NCBI GenBank assembly: GCA_900546645.1
Contig: URDR01000011.1
Span: 1 to 45,819 of the forward strand
Direction of reading: 5' to 3'
Length of the DNA stretch: 45,819 nt
Source: an uncultured Bacteroides sp.
GTDB taxonomy: Bacteria > Bacteroidota > Bacteroidia > Bacteroidales > Bacteroidaceae
Position 1 is the stretch's first letter, and every line of letters begins with the position of its first letter. Made by a program: the position numbers and the translations under genes. Positions 18,346 through 27,228 of the stretch are shown here, piece after piece. The notes under the pieces were generated by a model, which worked only from the letters and a program-made list of their open reading frames with translations, had not been told where the DNA came from and searched no databases.

Positions 18346-19398
18346 ATGGCAAAGAAAGACGAATTAGAATTTGAAGGAGGTGTGGAAAGCACTGCTTCAA
18401 AACCCAATAACAGCGAAAAGCTGAAAGCCCTGCAAGCTGCAATGGATAAAATCGAGAAAAGCTTCGGTAAAGGATCTATCATGAGAATGGGCAATGACCA
18501 GGTACAGGAGGTAGAGGTCATCCCTACCGGCTCTATCGCACTGAATGCAGCATTAGGTGTAGGCGGTTACCCGAAAGGACGTATCATTGAAATTTACGGT
18601 CCGGAATCTTCTGGTAAAACAACCTTGGCAATCCATGCAATTGCTGAAGCACAAAAAGCAGGAGGCATTGCTGCCTTCATTGATGCCGAGCATGCGTTCG
18701 ACCGCTTTTATGCAGCCAAATTAGGGGTTGATATTGATAATCTGTGGATTTCACAGCCTGACAATGGTGAACAGGCTCTCGAAATTGCCGAACAACTGAT
18801 TCGCTCATCGGCTATCGATATCATTGTTATCGACTCTGTAGCTGCCTTAACTCCGAAAGCTGAAATCGAAGGAGATATGGGTGACAACCGTGTGGGACTC
18901 CAAGCCCGCCTCATGTCGCAGGCTTTGCGTAAACTGACCTCAACCATCAGCAAGACCAATACCACTTGTATTTTCATCAACCAGTTGCGTGAAAAGATTG
19001 GCGTGATGTTCGGTAATCCGGAAACTACAACCGGGGGTAATGCGCTGAAGTTCTACGCATCAGTACGTCTCGACATCCGTCGTGCCACTCAGCTGAAAGA
19101 CGGTGAAGAGGTTATCGGCAATCAGGTTCGCGTAAAAGTAGTGAAAAACAAAGTGGCTCCTCCGTTCCGCAAAGCTGAATTCGACATCATGTTTGGTGAA
19201 GGTATCTCACGCAGCGGAGAAATCATTGACTTGGGATCTGAACTGGGTATCATTAAGAAAAGCGGTTCATGGTACAGCTATAATGATACCAAATTAGGTC
19301 AGGGTCGTGATGCGGCAAAACAATGCATCCAAGATAATCCGGAATTAGCGGAGGAACTGGAAGGTCTGATTTTCTCTGCCCTGAAAGATAAAGAGTAA
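18346..19398 (+). CDS. recA: RecA recombinase
   Basis: This is the central homologous-recombination ATPase and the coprotease for LexA-type repressors. The 350 residues are normal for the family. The Walker A motif GPESSGKT is at 85-92. The MAW-like segment, the L1/L2 loops (QARLMSQALRKLT, GNPETTTGGNALKFYASVR) and the KNKVAPPF signature are intact. No intein is present. The N-terminus has a 15-residue acidic extension compared with E. coli, common in Bacteroidota. I see no obvious SOS operator upstream; the leader holds only a short A-rich array. It is followed by inverted repeat copy C. Confidence 0.99.
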   Translation: MAKKDELEFEGGVESTASKPNNSEKLKALQAAMDKIEKSFGKGSIMRMGNDQVQEVEVIPTGSIALNAALGVGGYPKGRIIEIYGPESSGKTTLAIHAIAEAQKAGGIAAFIDAEHAFDRFYAAKLGVDIDNLWISQPDNGEQALEIAEQLIRSSAIDIIVIDSVAALTPKAEIEGDMGDNRVGLQARLMSQALRKLTSTISKTNTTCIFINQLREKIGVMFGNPETTTGGNALKFYASVRLDIRRATQLKDGEEVIGNQVRVKVVKNKVAPPFRKAEFDIMFGEGISRSGEIIDLGSELGIIKKSGSWYSYNDTKLGQGRDAAKQCIQDNPELAEELEGLIFSALKDKE

Positions 19399-19414
19399 TG
19401 CTACGATAAAGGCA

Positions 19415-19469
19415 ACGAGGTGACAAAGTGACAAGGCTCTGAAAAGCCATGCCTACCTTGTCACCTCGT
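19415..19469. repeat. GTGACAAG-family inverted repeat, copy C
   Basis: The arms are ACGAGGTGACAA (19415-19426) and TTGTCACCTCGT (19458-19469), perfect over 12 bp. The left arm is followed by a partial duplication (AAGTGACAAGG) that could pair with the same right arm. An inner GGCT-CTGAAA-AGCC hairpin lies at 19435-19448. It sits between the convergent recA and patatin genes, with no T-tract. Confidence 0.82.
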
Positions 19470-19473
19470 CTTC

Positions 19474-19528
19474 TTAAAACCCCAAAAGCTAAGACCCCAA
19501 AAACTTAAGAACTCAAAAACTTAAAAAC
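19474..19528. repeat. AACTTAAAAA-type array overlapping the patatin 3' end
   Basis: The units CTTAAAACCCC, AAAAGCTAAGACCCC, AAAAACTTAAG, AACTC and AAAAACTTAAAAACCC lie on the plus strand. The array runs into the patatin reading frame: the stop codon (19513-19515) and the last residues (FLSF) are encoded by it. Confidence 0.6.
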
Positions 19529-20364
19529 CCACCCAATACTTTTCCAGCACATCTATACCCCTCCTCATAAAGTGCTGTCAACTTCTTGGTATCGCGTTCT
19601 ATCCGGTTTACCACAACCTTCTGTTCCGGACGAATCACCAAGACACGCCCCTCATCTTCCATCCGCTCTATCATCTCCAATTGCTTATTATACACTTCGC
19701 AACGTTTACTCAACACCAAACGCAAACGCGGATAACGGTGATAAACAAAACTCGGCACACGGATATCTTTCTCTTGCTTGCGATAGCCCCGGTTACGGGT
19801 AAGCACTACAACATTCTGCTCATATCCCTGCCCAAGTGCACGCATCACCGGAATGGAGTCAACAATTCCACCATCCAGCATGGGGATGCCATCCACATAA
19901 GTTATCGGACAAACATACGGCAAACTGCTGGAAGCCTTTGCAATGGCAAGCAGACGCACCGGGTCATCCTTATCTTCCAAGTAGCAAGCCCGCCCCGTTA
20001 CACAGTTGGTTGTCACCATTTCAAAACGAGTGGGGTTTTCAAAATAAGTCTTATAATCGTAAGGAAGAATCTCTTTGGGAAACAAATCATACAGCAGATG
20101 CTGGTCGAGAATGCTGTGCTGATACCATAAATACTTCAAACCGATATAATGATATTTATCGAGCAAATCTATGTTGCTGTATTTCGCTCGCCCTCTCTGC
20201 CGCGACATATAGGAAAGTCCGTTACAAGCTCCTGCCGAAACTCCCACAGCATAAGGAAACTCTATATGATGATCCATCATGTAATCAAGTACACCACAAG
20301 TAAACACACCGCGCATTCCACCGCCTTCGAGTACAAGCCCCATTTTTCCAAAATCTACTTCCAT
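19513..20364 (-). CDS. Patatin-like phospholipase
   Basis: This is a predicted cytosolic serine acyl hydrolase of 283 residues. It has the oxyanion motif EGGGMRG (13-19), the nucleophile elbow GVSAG with Ser43, and the catalytic Asp164 in MLDGGIVDS. These form the Ser-Asp dyad of the patatin fold. It resembles the RssA/YjjU group. There is no signal peptide. The C-terminus (GGFLSF) is encoded by an AACTTAAAAA-type array, so the original end may have been altered. A long array also fills its 5' leader, and its -7 box mirrors that of the divergent pepP gene. The lipid substrate is unknown. Confidence 0.88.
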   Translation of the reverse strand: MEVDFGKMGLVLEGGGMRGVFTCGVLDYMMDHHIEFPYAVGVSAGACNGLSYMSRQRGRAKYSNIDLLDKYHYIGLKYLWYQHSILDQHLLYDLFPKEILPYDYKTYFENPTRFEMVTTNCVTGRACYLEDKDDPVRLLAIAKASSSLPYVCPITYVDGIPMLDGGIVDSIPVMRALGQGYEQNVVVLTRNRGYRKQEKDIRVPSFVYHRYPRLRLVLSKRCEVYNKQLEMIERMEDEGRVLVIRPEQKVVVNRIERDTKKLTALYEEGYRCAGKVLGGFLSF

Positions 20365-20378
20365 ACGCTTTTGATTAT

Positions 20379-20495
20379 AGTTTTTAAGTTTTTGAGTTCC
20401 TAAGTTCTTGAGTTGATGAGTTCTTAAGTTCTTGGATTGACGAGTTATTGAACTTGAAAACTTAAAAACTAAAAACTTACAAACTACAAACTTAT
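20379..20495. repeat. Bipartite, inverted AACTTAAAAA-type array
   Basis: The left part reads AACTTAAAAACT on the minus strand and the right part reads it on the plus strand. Arms 20379-20399 and 20450-20470 pair at 19 of 21 positions. The whole is about 115 bp of units with roughly 10-bp period, located in the 5' leader of the patatin gene. Confidence 0.7.
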
Positions 20496-20524
20496 ACTTA
20501 CCTGCAAATATATATTTTTTACGA

Positions 20525-20561
20525 CAAATGTAGCAAACTTCTATTTTATTTGTTACATTTG
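20525..20561. promoter_or_regulatory. Mirrored divergent -7 boxes within a 13-bp inverted repeat
   Basis: The arms 20525-20537 and 20549-20561 match at 12 of 13 positions. The right arm ends in TACATTTG (20554-20561, + strand) and the left arm gives TACATTTG on the minus strand (20525-20532). Both match TAnnTTTG and would drive pepP and the patatin gene. A regulator binding the dyad would control both. Confidence 0.6.
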
Positions 20562-20602
20562 CACTACAAAAAAGTAATTTATGACATTAAAATGAAATAA
20601 GT

Positions 20603-21997
20603 ATGTTTGACTCGGTAATCTATCAAAACCGCCGTAAAGCCTTACGCACAAAAATGAGCAGCGGCATCATCCTTATTTTAGGGAATAATGAAGCTCCGGC
20701 AAACTATCCGGACAATACATATAAATTCCGCCAAGACAGTTCGTTTGTCTATTTCTTCGGACATTCTCATCCCGGATTTGCCGGTATTATTGACATCGAT
20801 AACGGAGAGGAATACCTGTTTGGCGATGATGTAGACATGGACGACATCATCTGGATGGGACCTCAGCCTTCCATGCAAGAACTGGCAGAGCAAGTAGGCG
20901 TAAAGAAAAGTCTTCCGTTTGCCAAACTGAAAGAAGTGGTGAGAAAAGCTATTTCACAACGCCAGCAGATTCACTTCCTGCCGCCCTATCGCTACGACAA
21001 TATGTTGCTGCTGGAAGAACTGACCGGTATCCGGGCATCACTGACCCAAAAACATGCATCACTGGAATTGATTAAAGCCGTGGTTTCTCTGCGCTCGGTA
21101 AAAGAGGCCTGTGAAATTGCTGAAATCGACAAGGCTTGCAATGTGGGATATGAAATGCATACCGCTGCCATGCGCCTCTGTAAACCGGGGGTATCCGAGC
21201 AGTACATTGCCGGGGTACTTGACGGAATTGCTTCTTCCTACGGACGCATGGTTTCCTTTGCAACCATCCTTACCCAGAACGGACAGACGCTCCATAACCA
21301 TGACCATAGTCATACGCTGGAAGCAGGTCGCCTGATGTTGACCGATGCCGGTGCTGAACTGATGAACTATTATTGCTCTGACCATACACGTACCGTTCCA
21401 GTTGGAGGTAAGTTCACTTCACGCCAACACGATGTATACAGCATCGTACTGGCTTGTCACGATAAGGCACTTGAACTGGCACGTCCCGGTATTACTTATA
21501 AATCGGTTCACCTTGAAGTATGTAAGGTGCTGGCACAGGGACTGAAAGATTTGGGATTGATGAAGGGCGACGTGGAAGCAGCCGTAGCTGCCGGTGCACA
21601 TGCCTTGTTCCTCCCCCACGGATTAGGACATATGATGGGACTGGATGTACACGACATGGAAGACTTAGGTCAATGCTACGTAGGTTACGACGATGAGGTA
21701 CAACCTTCTACCCAGTTTGGTCTGGCTTCCTTGCGTATGGGGCGCCGCCTGCAGGAAGGTTTCGTCATTACCGATGAGCCCGGATGCTATTTTATCCCTG
21801 CCCTCATTGATAAATGGAAAGCAGAAAAACTACACACCGACTTCCTTAACTTCGATGCCATTGAGAAATTCAAAGACTTCGGAGGCATCCGACTGGAAGA
21901 TGATATTCTGATTACCGCTAATGGCTCTCGATTTACCGGTGACAAACGGATTCCGATTACCATTGAAGAGGTGGAAGCCATTATGAATGAGGAATGA
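20603..21997 (+). CDS. pepP: Xaa-Pro aminopeptidase (aminopeptidase P, M24B)
   Basis: This is a cytosolic dimetal peptidase that removes N-terminal residues preceding proline. It has 464 residues, with an N-terminal creatinase-like domain (about 1-180) and a C-terminal pita-bread domain. The metal-binding and catalytic features are visible: TDAGAE and SDHTRT (Asp ligands), LPHGLGHMMGLDVHD (His), TDEPGCYF (Glu) and GGIRLEDDIL (Glu). The length fits the aminopeptidase P group. It has a good -7 box at 20554-20561. A C1-family aminopeptidase follows 69 bp downstream in the same direction, so the two may form a peptide-degradation unit that could process imported peptides. That link is an inference. 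Confidence 0.94.
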   Translation: MFDSVIYQNRRKALRTKMSSGIILILGNNEAPANYPDNTYKFRQDSSFVYFFGHSHPGFAGIIDIDNGEEYLFGDDVDMDDIIWMGPQPSMQELAEQVGVKKSLPFAKLKEVVRKAISQRQQIHFLPPYRYDNMLLLEELTGIRASLTQKHASLELIKAVVSLRSVKEACEIAEIDKACNVGYEMHTAAMRLCKPGVSEQYIAGVLDGIASSYGRMVSFATILTQNGQTLHNHDHSHTLEAGRLMLTDAGAELMNYYCSDHTRTVPVGGKFTSRQHDVYSIVLACHDKALELARPGITYKSVHLEVCKVLAQGLKDLGLMKGDVEAAVAAGAHALFLPHGLGHMMGLDVHDMEDLGQCYVGYDDEVQPSTQFGLASLRMGRRLQEGFVITDEPGCYFIPALIDKWKAEKLHTDFLNFDAIEKFKDFGGIRLEDDILITANGSRFTGDKRIPITIEEVEAIMNEE

Positions 21998-22003
21998 GAA
22001 ATG

Positions 22004-22061
22004 AAAAACTCATGAACAGAAAAACTTAAAAACTTAAAAATTCATAAACTTTAAAACTTAA
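22004..22061 (+). repeat. AACTTAAAAA-type array before the C1 peptidase gene
   Basis: The units AAAAACTC, AAAAACTTAAA, AACTTAAAAATTC, ATAAACTTT and AAAACTTAACAC fill the 69-bp gap and end 5 bp before the ATG. They are sense-oriented. Confidence 0.65.
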
Positions 22062-22066
22062 CACAC

Positions 22067-23260
22067 ATGAACAAACTGATTGCCCTAGCAGCGTTAGGTC
22101 TTTGCTTCAGCAATGTATATGCAAAAAGTCCTAAAAAGAACAAAGCAGAAGAAGGATTCATCTTCACAACCGTGAAGGAAAGCCCGATTACTTCCATCAA
22201 AAACCAAAACCAGTCGAGTACCTGCTGGTCATTCTCTTCACTCGGTTTCCTTGAATCAGAACTGTTGCGTTTAGGAAAGGGAGAATTCGACCTGTCTGAA
22301 ATGTTCGTTGTCCACAAAACCATGCAGGAACGCGGAGAAAACTATGTACGCTACCACGGCGATGCCTCTTTCTCTCCGGGCGGAAGCTTCAGCGACATCA
22401 TCGCATGCTACCAGAAACACGGAATGGTTCCACAAGAAGCCATGCCGGGAATCATGTATGGCGACTCGCTGCCTAATCACAATGAAGTAGATGCAGTGGC
22501 TGGTGCCTACGTACAGGCTATCGGAAAAGGTAATTTCAGAAAACTGTCACCCGTATGGAAACAAGGATTGTGCGCCATCTATGACACTTACCTGGGAGAA
22601 TGCCCGAAAGAATTTACTTACAAAGGAAAAACTTACACTCCGAGAAGCTTTGCTGATGAAGTATTACAGCTGAACCCGAACGACTATGTTTCACTCACTT
22701 CATACACGCATCACCCCTTCTATACCCAGTTCTTTGTAGAAGTACAAGACAACTGGCGTAACGCATTGTCATATAACCTGCCTATCGATGAGCTGATGGC
22801 TGTTATGGACAACGCCGTCAACAACGGATATACTTTCGCTTGGGGAGCAGACGTAAGTGAAGAAGGCTTTACCCGCGACGGTATTGCAGTATGCCCTAAC
22901 GCAGAAAAAGGAGCAGAACTTACAGGCTCAGATATGGCTCGCTGGTTGGGCTTGAGCAAAGCAGACAAGCGCAAAGAACTTACCAGCAAACCGATGCCTG
23001 AAATCGAAGTAACTCAGGAAATGCGCCAAAAAGCATTCGACAACTGGGAAACAACCGATGACCACGGTATGGTTATCTACGGTGTGGCTAAAGACCAGAA
23101 CGGAAAAGAATATTACATGGTGAAAAACTCATGGGGAGAAAGCGGTAAATACAAAGGCATCTGGTATGCTTCAAAAACATTTGCCAAGTATAAAACGATG
23201 AACATCTTAATCCATAAGGACGCAATCCCTGCAGACATTGCAAAGAAATTGGGTCTTTAA
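22067..23260 (+). CDS. C1-family aminopeptidase (bleomycin hydrolase/PepC-like), exported
   Basis: This is a papain-fold cysteine aminopeptidase of 397 residues. It begins with a signal peptide (MNKLIALAALGLCFSNVYA), unlike cytosolic PepC, so it is likely periplasmic. Catalytic Cys53 lies in SSTCWSFSSLG, His333 in TTDDHGMVIYG and Asn354 in VKNSWGES. The spacing matches the bleomycin hydrolase branch (C1B), although it is shorter than the 445-residue PepC. It follows pepP and ends before a strong terminator at 23290. An exported aminopeptidase is consistent with trimming peptides that enter the periplasm through a SusCD-type importer such as the one at 95-4582. I have no direct evidence for that pairing. 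Confidence 0.9.
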   Translation: MNKLIALAALGLCFSNVYAKSPKKNKAEEGFIFTTVKESPITSIKNQNQSSTCWSFSSLGFLESELLRLGKGEFDLSEMFVVHKTMQERGENYVRYHGDASFSPGGSFSDIIACYQKHGMVPQEAMPGIMYGDSLPNHNEVDAVAGAYVQAIGKGNFRKLSPVWKQGLCAIYDTYLGECPKEFTYKGKTYTPRSFADEVLQLNPNDYVSLTSYTHHPFYTQFFVEVQDNWRNALSYNLPIDELMAVMDNAVNNGYTFAWGADVSEEGFTRDGIAVCPNAEKGAELTGSDMARWLGLSKADKRKELTSKPMPEIEVTQEMRQKAFDNWETTDDHGMVIYGVAKDQNGKEYYMVKNSWGESGKYKGIWYASKTFAKYKTMNILIHKDAIPADIAKKLGL

Positions 23261-23289
23261 TGATTTAAAATAGACTGATTACAAATAAT

Positions 23290-23334
23290 AATCGGCTGAT
23301 TCCGCAAAATAAATACGGAATCAGCCGATTTTTT
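23290..23334 (+). terminator. Terminator after the C1 peptidase gene
   Basis: The perfect 15-bp arms AATCGGCTGATTCCG (23290-23304) and 23316-23330 are separated by an 11-nt loop and followed by a run of T. Confidence 0.96.
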
Positions 23335-23347
23335 CTTTCTTTTTTCC

Positions 23348-23355
23348 TACCTTTA
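23348..23355 (+). promoter_or_regulatory. Possible -7 box for recJ
   Basis: TACCTTTA matches TAnnTTTG except for the last base. It lies directly after the preceding terminator and 87 bp upstream of recJ. Confidence 0.35.
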
Positions 23356-23442
23356 CAGATTGAAGAACAAGAGCCTGTCCAGCTTTTCGAACAAAGCAAA
23401 GAGAACAGGCCATGGCAATGAAAGAAAAAACAGCATATATAA

Positions 23443-25164
23443 ATGAATTACAGATGGAACTATCAACCTCCTACCCAAGAGCAAAGGGAAGCAGCTAAAT
23501 CGCTCGCCAAAGAGATAGGTATCAGCCCCATCCTTTGTCGCTTGCTACAAGAAAGAGGAATCACCTCGGCAGCAGAAGCAAAGCGGTTTTTCCGTCCCCA
23601 GCTCAATGAACTTCACGACCCGTTTCTGATGAATGACATGAACATAGCCGTGGAGCGACTGAATCAGGCAATGGGAAGGAAAGAGCGTATTTTGATTTAT
23701 GGAGACTATGATGTGGATGGTACAACTGCCGTCGCATTGGTTTATAAATTCCTTCAACAGTTCTACTCGAATATTGACTATTATATTCCCGACCGGTACA
23801 ACGAAGGATATGGAGTTTCAAAACAGGGAATTGACTATGCTTATGAAACGGGTGTCAAGCTGGTCATCGTATTAGACTGCGGCATTAAAGCCGTAGAAGA
23901 GATTTCGTATGCCAAAGAGAAAGGGATTGACTTTATTATTTGTGACCATCATGTACCCGACGAAGTACTCCCTCCTGCCATTGCCATACTGAACCCCAAA
24001 CGGAAAGACTCTACTTACCCGTATGATCACCTGTCGGGATGCGGAGTAGGCTTTAAGCTCATGCAGGCATTTGCTCAGAACAATGGTATCGAACTTCATC
24101 AGCTTACGCCCCTGCTCGACTTGGTGGCTGTAAGCATTGCTTCCGATATCGTACCCATCATGGGAGAAAACCGCATCCTCGCCTTCCACGGCCTGCGGCA
24201 GCTGAACTCAAATCCAAGTGTCGGACTGAAAGCAATCATTGATGTTTGCGGACTGGCTGAAAAGGAAATCACCATGAGCGATATTGTCTTCAAAATCGGT
24301 CCGCGTATCAATGCATCCGGACGTATCCAGAACGGTAAAGAAGCGGTGGATCTGCTTATAGAAAAAGACTTTCAGACTGCTCTTGAAAAAAGCAATCTGA
24401 TTAACCAGTATAACGAGACCCGAAAGGACCTCGACAAAAGTATGACCGAAGAGGCCAACCATATTGTAGACCAACTCGAAAATCTTTCTGAACGGCGCTC
24501 GATTGTTATCTTTAATGAAGAATGGCACAAAGGAGTTATCGGAATTGTTGCCTCACGACTGACTGAGATTTATTACCGCCCGGCGGTAGTGCTTACCCGT
24601 ACCGATGATCTGGCTACCGGCTCGGCTCGCTCGGTTTCAGGATTTGATGTGTATAAAGCAATAGAGCATTGCCGCGACTTACTCGAAAATTTTGGAGGAC
24701 ATACGTACGCGGCAGGACTTTCCATGAAAGTGGAAAACGTGGCAAAATTCACCCGACGGTTTGAAGAGTATGTAACCAGTCATATCTTACCTGAACAGAC
24801 CAGTGCAACCATTGATATTGACGCACAACTGGACTTCCGTGACATCACGCCGAAGTTTTTCTTCGACTTGAAGAAGTTCAACCCTTTCGGTCCCGATAAC
24901 CACAAGCCGGTATTCGCCACACTGAATGTGTATGATTATGGTACCAGCAAAGTGGTAGGAAGAGACCAGGAACATATCAAGCTGGAACTGGTGGATAACA
25001 AATCGAACAATGTAATGAACGGTATTGCTTTCGGACAGAGTTCGCAGGCACGCTACATTAAGACGAAACAGTCGTTCAATATTTGCTACACCATCGAGGA
25101 GAACACACATAAACGAGGAGAAATCCAACTCCAGATAGAAGATATTAAACCGTCTTTTAAATGA
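23443..25164 (+). CDS. recJ: Single-stranded-DNA 5'-3' exonuclease RecJ
   Basis: RecJ resects 5' ends in recombinational and mismatch repair. This copy has 573 residues, normal for the family. The DHH-superfamily motifs are present in order: YGDYDVDGTTA (motif I), DCGIKAVEE (motif II), CDHHVPD (motif III, the DHH) and the GGHTYAAGLS DHHA1 motif. An OB-fold C-terminal domain follows (KPVFATLNVYDYGTSKVVG). It has its own promoter region and is separated from recQ by a hairpin. The neighbouring recQ supplies the helicase that works with RecJ in the RecF pathway. Confidence 0.97.
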   Translation: MNYRWNYQPPTQEQREAAKSLAKEIGISPILCRLLQERGITSAAEAKRFFRPQLNELHDPFLMNDMNIAVERLNQAMGRKERILIYGDYDVDGTTAVALVYKFLQQFYSNIDYYIPDRYNEGYGVSKQGIDYAYETGVKLVIVLDCGIKAVEEISYAKEKGIDFIICDHHVPDEVLPPAIAILNPKRKDSTYPYDHLSGCGVGFKLMQAFAQNNGIELHQLTPLLDLVAVSIASDIVPIMGENRILAFHGLRQLNSNPSVGLKAIIDVCGLAEKEITMSDIVFKIGPRINASGRIQNGKEAVDLLIEKDFQTALEKSNLINQYNETRKDLDKSMTEEANHIVDQLENLSERRSIVIFNEEWHKGVIGIVASRLTEIYYRPAVVLTRTDDLATGSARSVSGFDVYKAIEHCRDLLENFGGHTYAAGLSMKVENVAKFTRRFEEYVTSHILPEQTSATIDIDAQLDFRDITPKFFFDLKKFNPFGPDNHKPVFATLNVYDYGTSKVVGRDQEHIKLELVDNKSNNVMNGIAFGQSSQARYIKTKQSFNICYTIEENTHKRGEIQLQIEDIKPSFK

Positions 25165-25170
25165 TATGAC

Positions 25171-25215
25171 AAAGCCGATGTGCCGCCTTGAAGAAGACTT
25201 GACACATCGGCTTTT
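25171..25215 (+). terminator. Hairpin terminator between recJ and recQ
   Basis: The arms AAAGCCGATGTG (25171-25182) and CACATCGGCTTT (25203-25214) are perfect over 12 bp and followed by T. It lies 20 bp before the recQ start, so recQ may depend on read-through or have its promoter inside recJ. Confidence 0.85.
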
Positions 25216-25235
25216 ATACTTCCACGCAGGCGATT

Positions 25236-27137
25236 ATGGATTACAGAAGCATTCTTAAACAATATTGGGGATATGATAACTTCCGGGGCATCCAAGCAGA
25301 TATCATCGAAAGTATCGGAAGCGGAAAAGACACATTGGGACTGATGCCTACCGGAGGAGGAAAATCTATTACCTTCCAGGTACCGGCATTGGCACAGCCG
25401 GGGTTATGCCTCGTCATCACTCCCTTGATTGCATTGATGAAAGACCAGGTGCGAAACCTGCGAGACCGGGGTATCAAAGCAACTGCCATCTATTCGGGTA
25501 TGACCCGCGAGGAAATACTCATCGCACTCGATAACTGTATCTTCGGAAATTACAAGTTTCTCTATATCTCTCCTGAACGATTGGGCACGGAAATTTTCCA
25601 GCTTAAGCTGAGAAGCATGAAGGTGAGCATGATTACAGTGGATGAATCGCACTGTATCTCGCAATGGGGATACGACTTCCGCCCGGCTTATCTCCAGATT
25701 TCCGAGGTACGCAAGTTACTCCCCGATGTTCCTGTGCTGGCACTGACTGCCACAGCTACACCGGAGGTGGTGAAAGATATTCAGGAACGGCTCGCTTTCC
25801 GTAAGGAAAATGTATTCCGCATGAGTTTTGAACGCCAGAACTTGGCGTATATTGTCCGCCGTACAGAAAACAAGGCGGAGGAATTGCTGCATATCCTGCA
25901 AAGCGTCAGTGGTTCTGCCATCGTCTATACACGCAACCGGAAGAAAACGAAAGAGGCGGCTCTTTTCTTGAATGCCAACCAGATTACGGCTACATTTTAT
26001 CATGCCGGCCTCAACAATGAAATCAAAGATCAGCGGCAGAAAAGCTGGCTTACAGGAGAACATCGGGTAATGGTGGCTACCAATGCGTTCGGAATGGGTA
26101 TCGACAAGCCTGATGTGAGAATCGTCATCCATCTGGATTTCCCCGACTCACCCGAAGCGTATTTCCAGGAAGCAGGAAGAGCCGGACGCGACGGACAGAA
26201 GGCCTATGCGGTCTTGCTCTATGCCCGAAATGATCAGGCTACGCTAAAGAAACGCATCGCCGATACGTTCCCCGAGAAAGACTACATCCGCAAAGTATAT
26301 GAAGATGTAAACTATTACTATCAGATGGCAATGGGCGACGGACTGGGCTGTACGTATGCCTTTAACATCGATGAGTTTTGCCATAACTTCAAGCATTTCC
26401 CCATTCAGGTGGACAGTGCCTTGAAGATATTGACCCGCGCCGGCTATCTGGAATATACCGATGAGCAAGATAATGCTTCACGCATTCTGTTCACCCTTCA
26501 GCGCGACGAACTGTACCGCATCCATGAAAACAGTCCGGAAACAGAAAACTTGATTCGTACCATCCTCCGTCTGTACACGGGTATCTTTACTGATTATGCC
26601 TACATCAATGAAGATACGTTGGCTTTACGTACAGGGCTTACCCGTCAGCAGATTTATGAAACACTGGTCTTGCTGACCAAAAGGCACATCCTTCATTACA
26701 TTCCCGGAAAGAAAACACCGTATATCATCTACACCCGCGAACGGCAGGAAACCAACCGGATTTATCTGAGTCCGGATGTTTACGAGAAACGGAAGGAAAG
26801 TTACATCCACCGCATCCAGTCGATGCTGGAATATGCCGGGGCAACCAACAAATGCCGGAGCCGTATGCTGCTCCGCTATTTCGGTGAAAAGAACGAACAC
26901 AACTGCGGACAATGTGATGTGTGTCTGCAAAGCCATGATTCGGGCTTGAAACAGGGGCGGTTTACTGAGCTGAAGGCTCAAATAGAATCCATCTTAAAGG
27001 AAACCCCTCTTTCTTCACACGATTTACTGAACCGGATGAATCACACCGAGAGCGAGGAGGCTAAAAAGGTATTGGCTTATCTGCTGGCTGAGGAAATCAT
27101 CCGGCAAAGAGAAGGAATACTGACTTGGAACGGATAG
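25236..27137 (+). CDS. recQ: RecQ-family ATP-dependent DNA helicase, variant C-terminal order
   Basis: This is a 3'-5' DNA helicase of 633 residues. The core (about 1-330) has LMPTGGGKS (Walker A), VDESHCISQWG (DEAH-type box with the aromatic loop), LTATATPEV and GRAGRDGQ. In E. coli RecQ the four-cysteine zinc cluster follows the core almost directly. Here it lies much later, at about residues 539-560 (CRSRMLLRYFG then NCGQCDVC), after about 200 residues that look winged-helix-like. No HRDC domain is recognisable in the last 70 residues. The order is therefore core, winged-helix, zinc cluster, short tail. I believe this arrangement occurs in a Bacteroidota RecQ subgroup. It is cotranscribed with, or just after, recJ. 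Confidence 0.93.
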   Translation: MDYRSILKQYWGYDNFRGIQADIIESIGSGKDTLGLMPTGGGKSITFQVPALAQPGLCLVITPLIALMKDQVRNLRDRGIKATAIYSGMTREEILIALDNCIFGNYKFLYISPERLGTEIFQLKLRSMKVSMITVDESHCISQWGYDFRPAYLQISEVRKLLPDVPVLALTATATPEVVKDIQERLAFRKENVFRMSFERQNLAYIVRRTENKAEELLHILQSVSGSAIVYTRNRKKTKEAALFLNANQITATFYHAGLNNEIKDQRQKSWLTGEHRVMVATNAFGMGIDKPDVRIVIHLDFPDSPEAYFQEAGRAGRDGQKAYAVLLYARNDQATLKKRIADTFPEKDYIRKVYEDVNYYYQMAMGDGLGCTYAFNIDEFCHNFKHFPIQVDSALKILTRAGYLEYTDEQDNASRILFTLQRDELYRIHENSPETENLIRTILRLYTGIFTDYAYINEDTLALRTGLTRQQIYETLVLLTKRHILHYIPGKKTPYIIYTRERQETNRIYLSPDVYEKRKESYIHRIQSMLEYAGATNKCRSRMLLRYFGEKNEHNCGQCDVCLQSHDSGLKQGRFTELKAQIESILKETPLSSHDLLNRMNHTESEEAKKVLAYLLAEEIIRQREGILTWNG

Positions 27138-27141
27138 TCCT

Positions 27142-27193
27142 AAAAAAATCCTCGGCAAACCAAAAGCATTCCACCTTCGGTTTGCTGAGGATT
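27142..27193 (-). terminator. Terminator serving the small membrane-protein gene
   Basis: The arms AATCCTCGGCAAACC (27147-27161) and GGTTTGCTGAGGATT (27179-27193) pair over 15 bp with one G-U. On the minus strand the hairpin is followed by a run of seven T, so it best terminates leftward transcription. It may also end recQ. Confidence 0.85.
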
Positions 27194-27228
27194 CTTCATT
27201 TTATGCCTCCTTTGCTAAAGATAGCATG

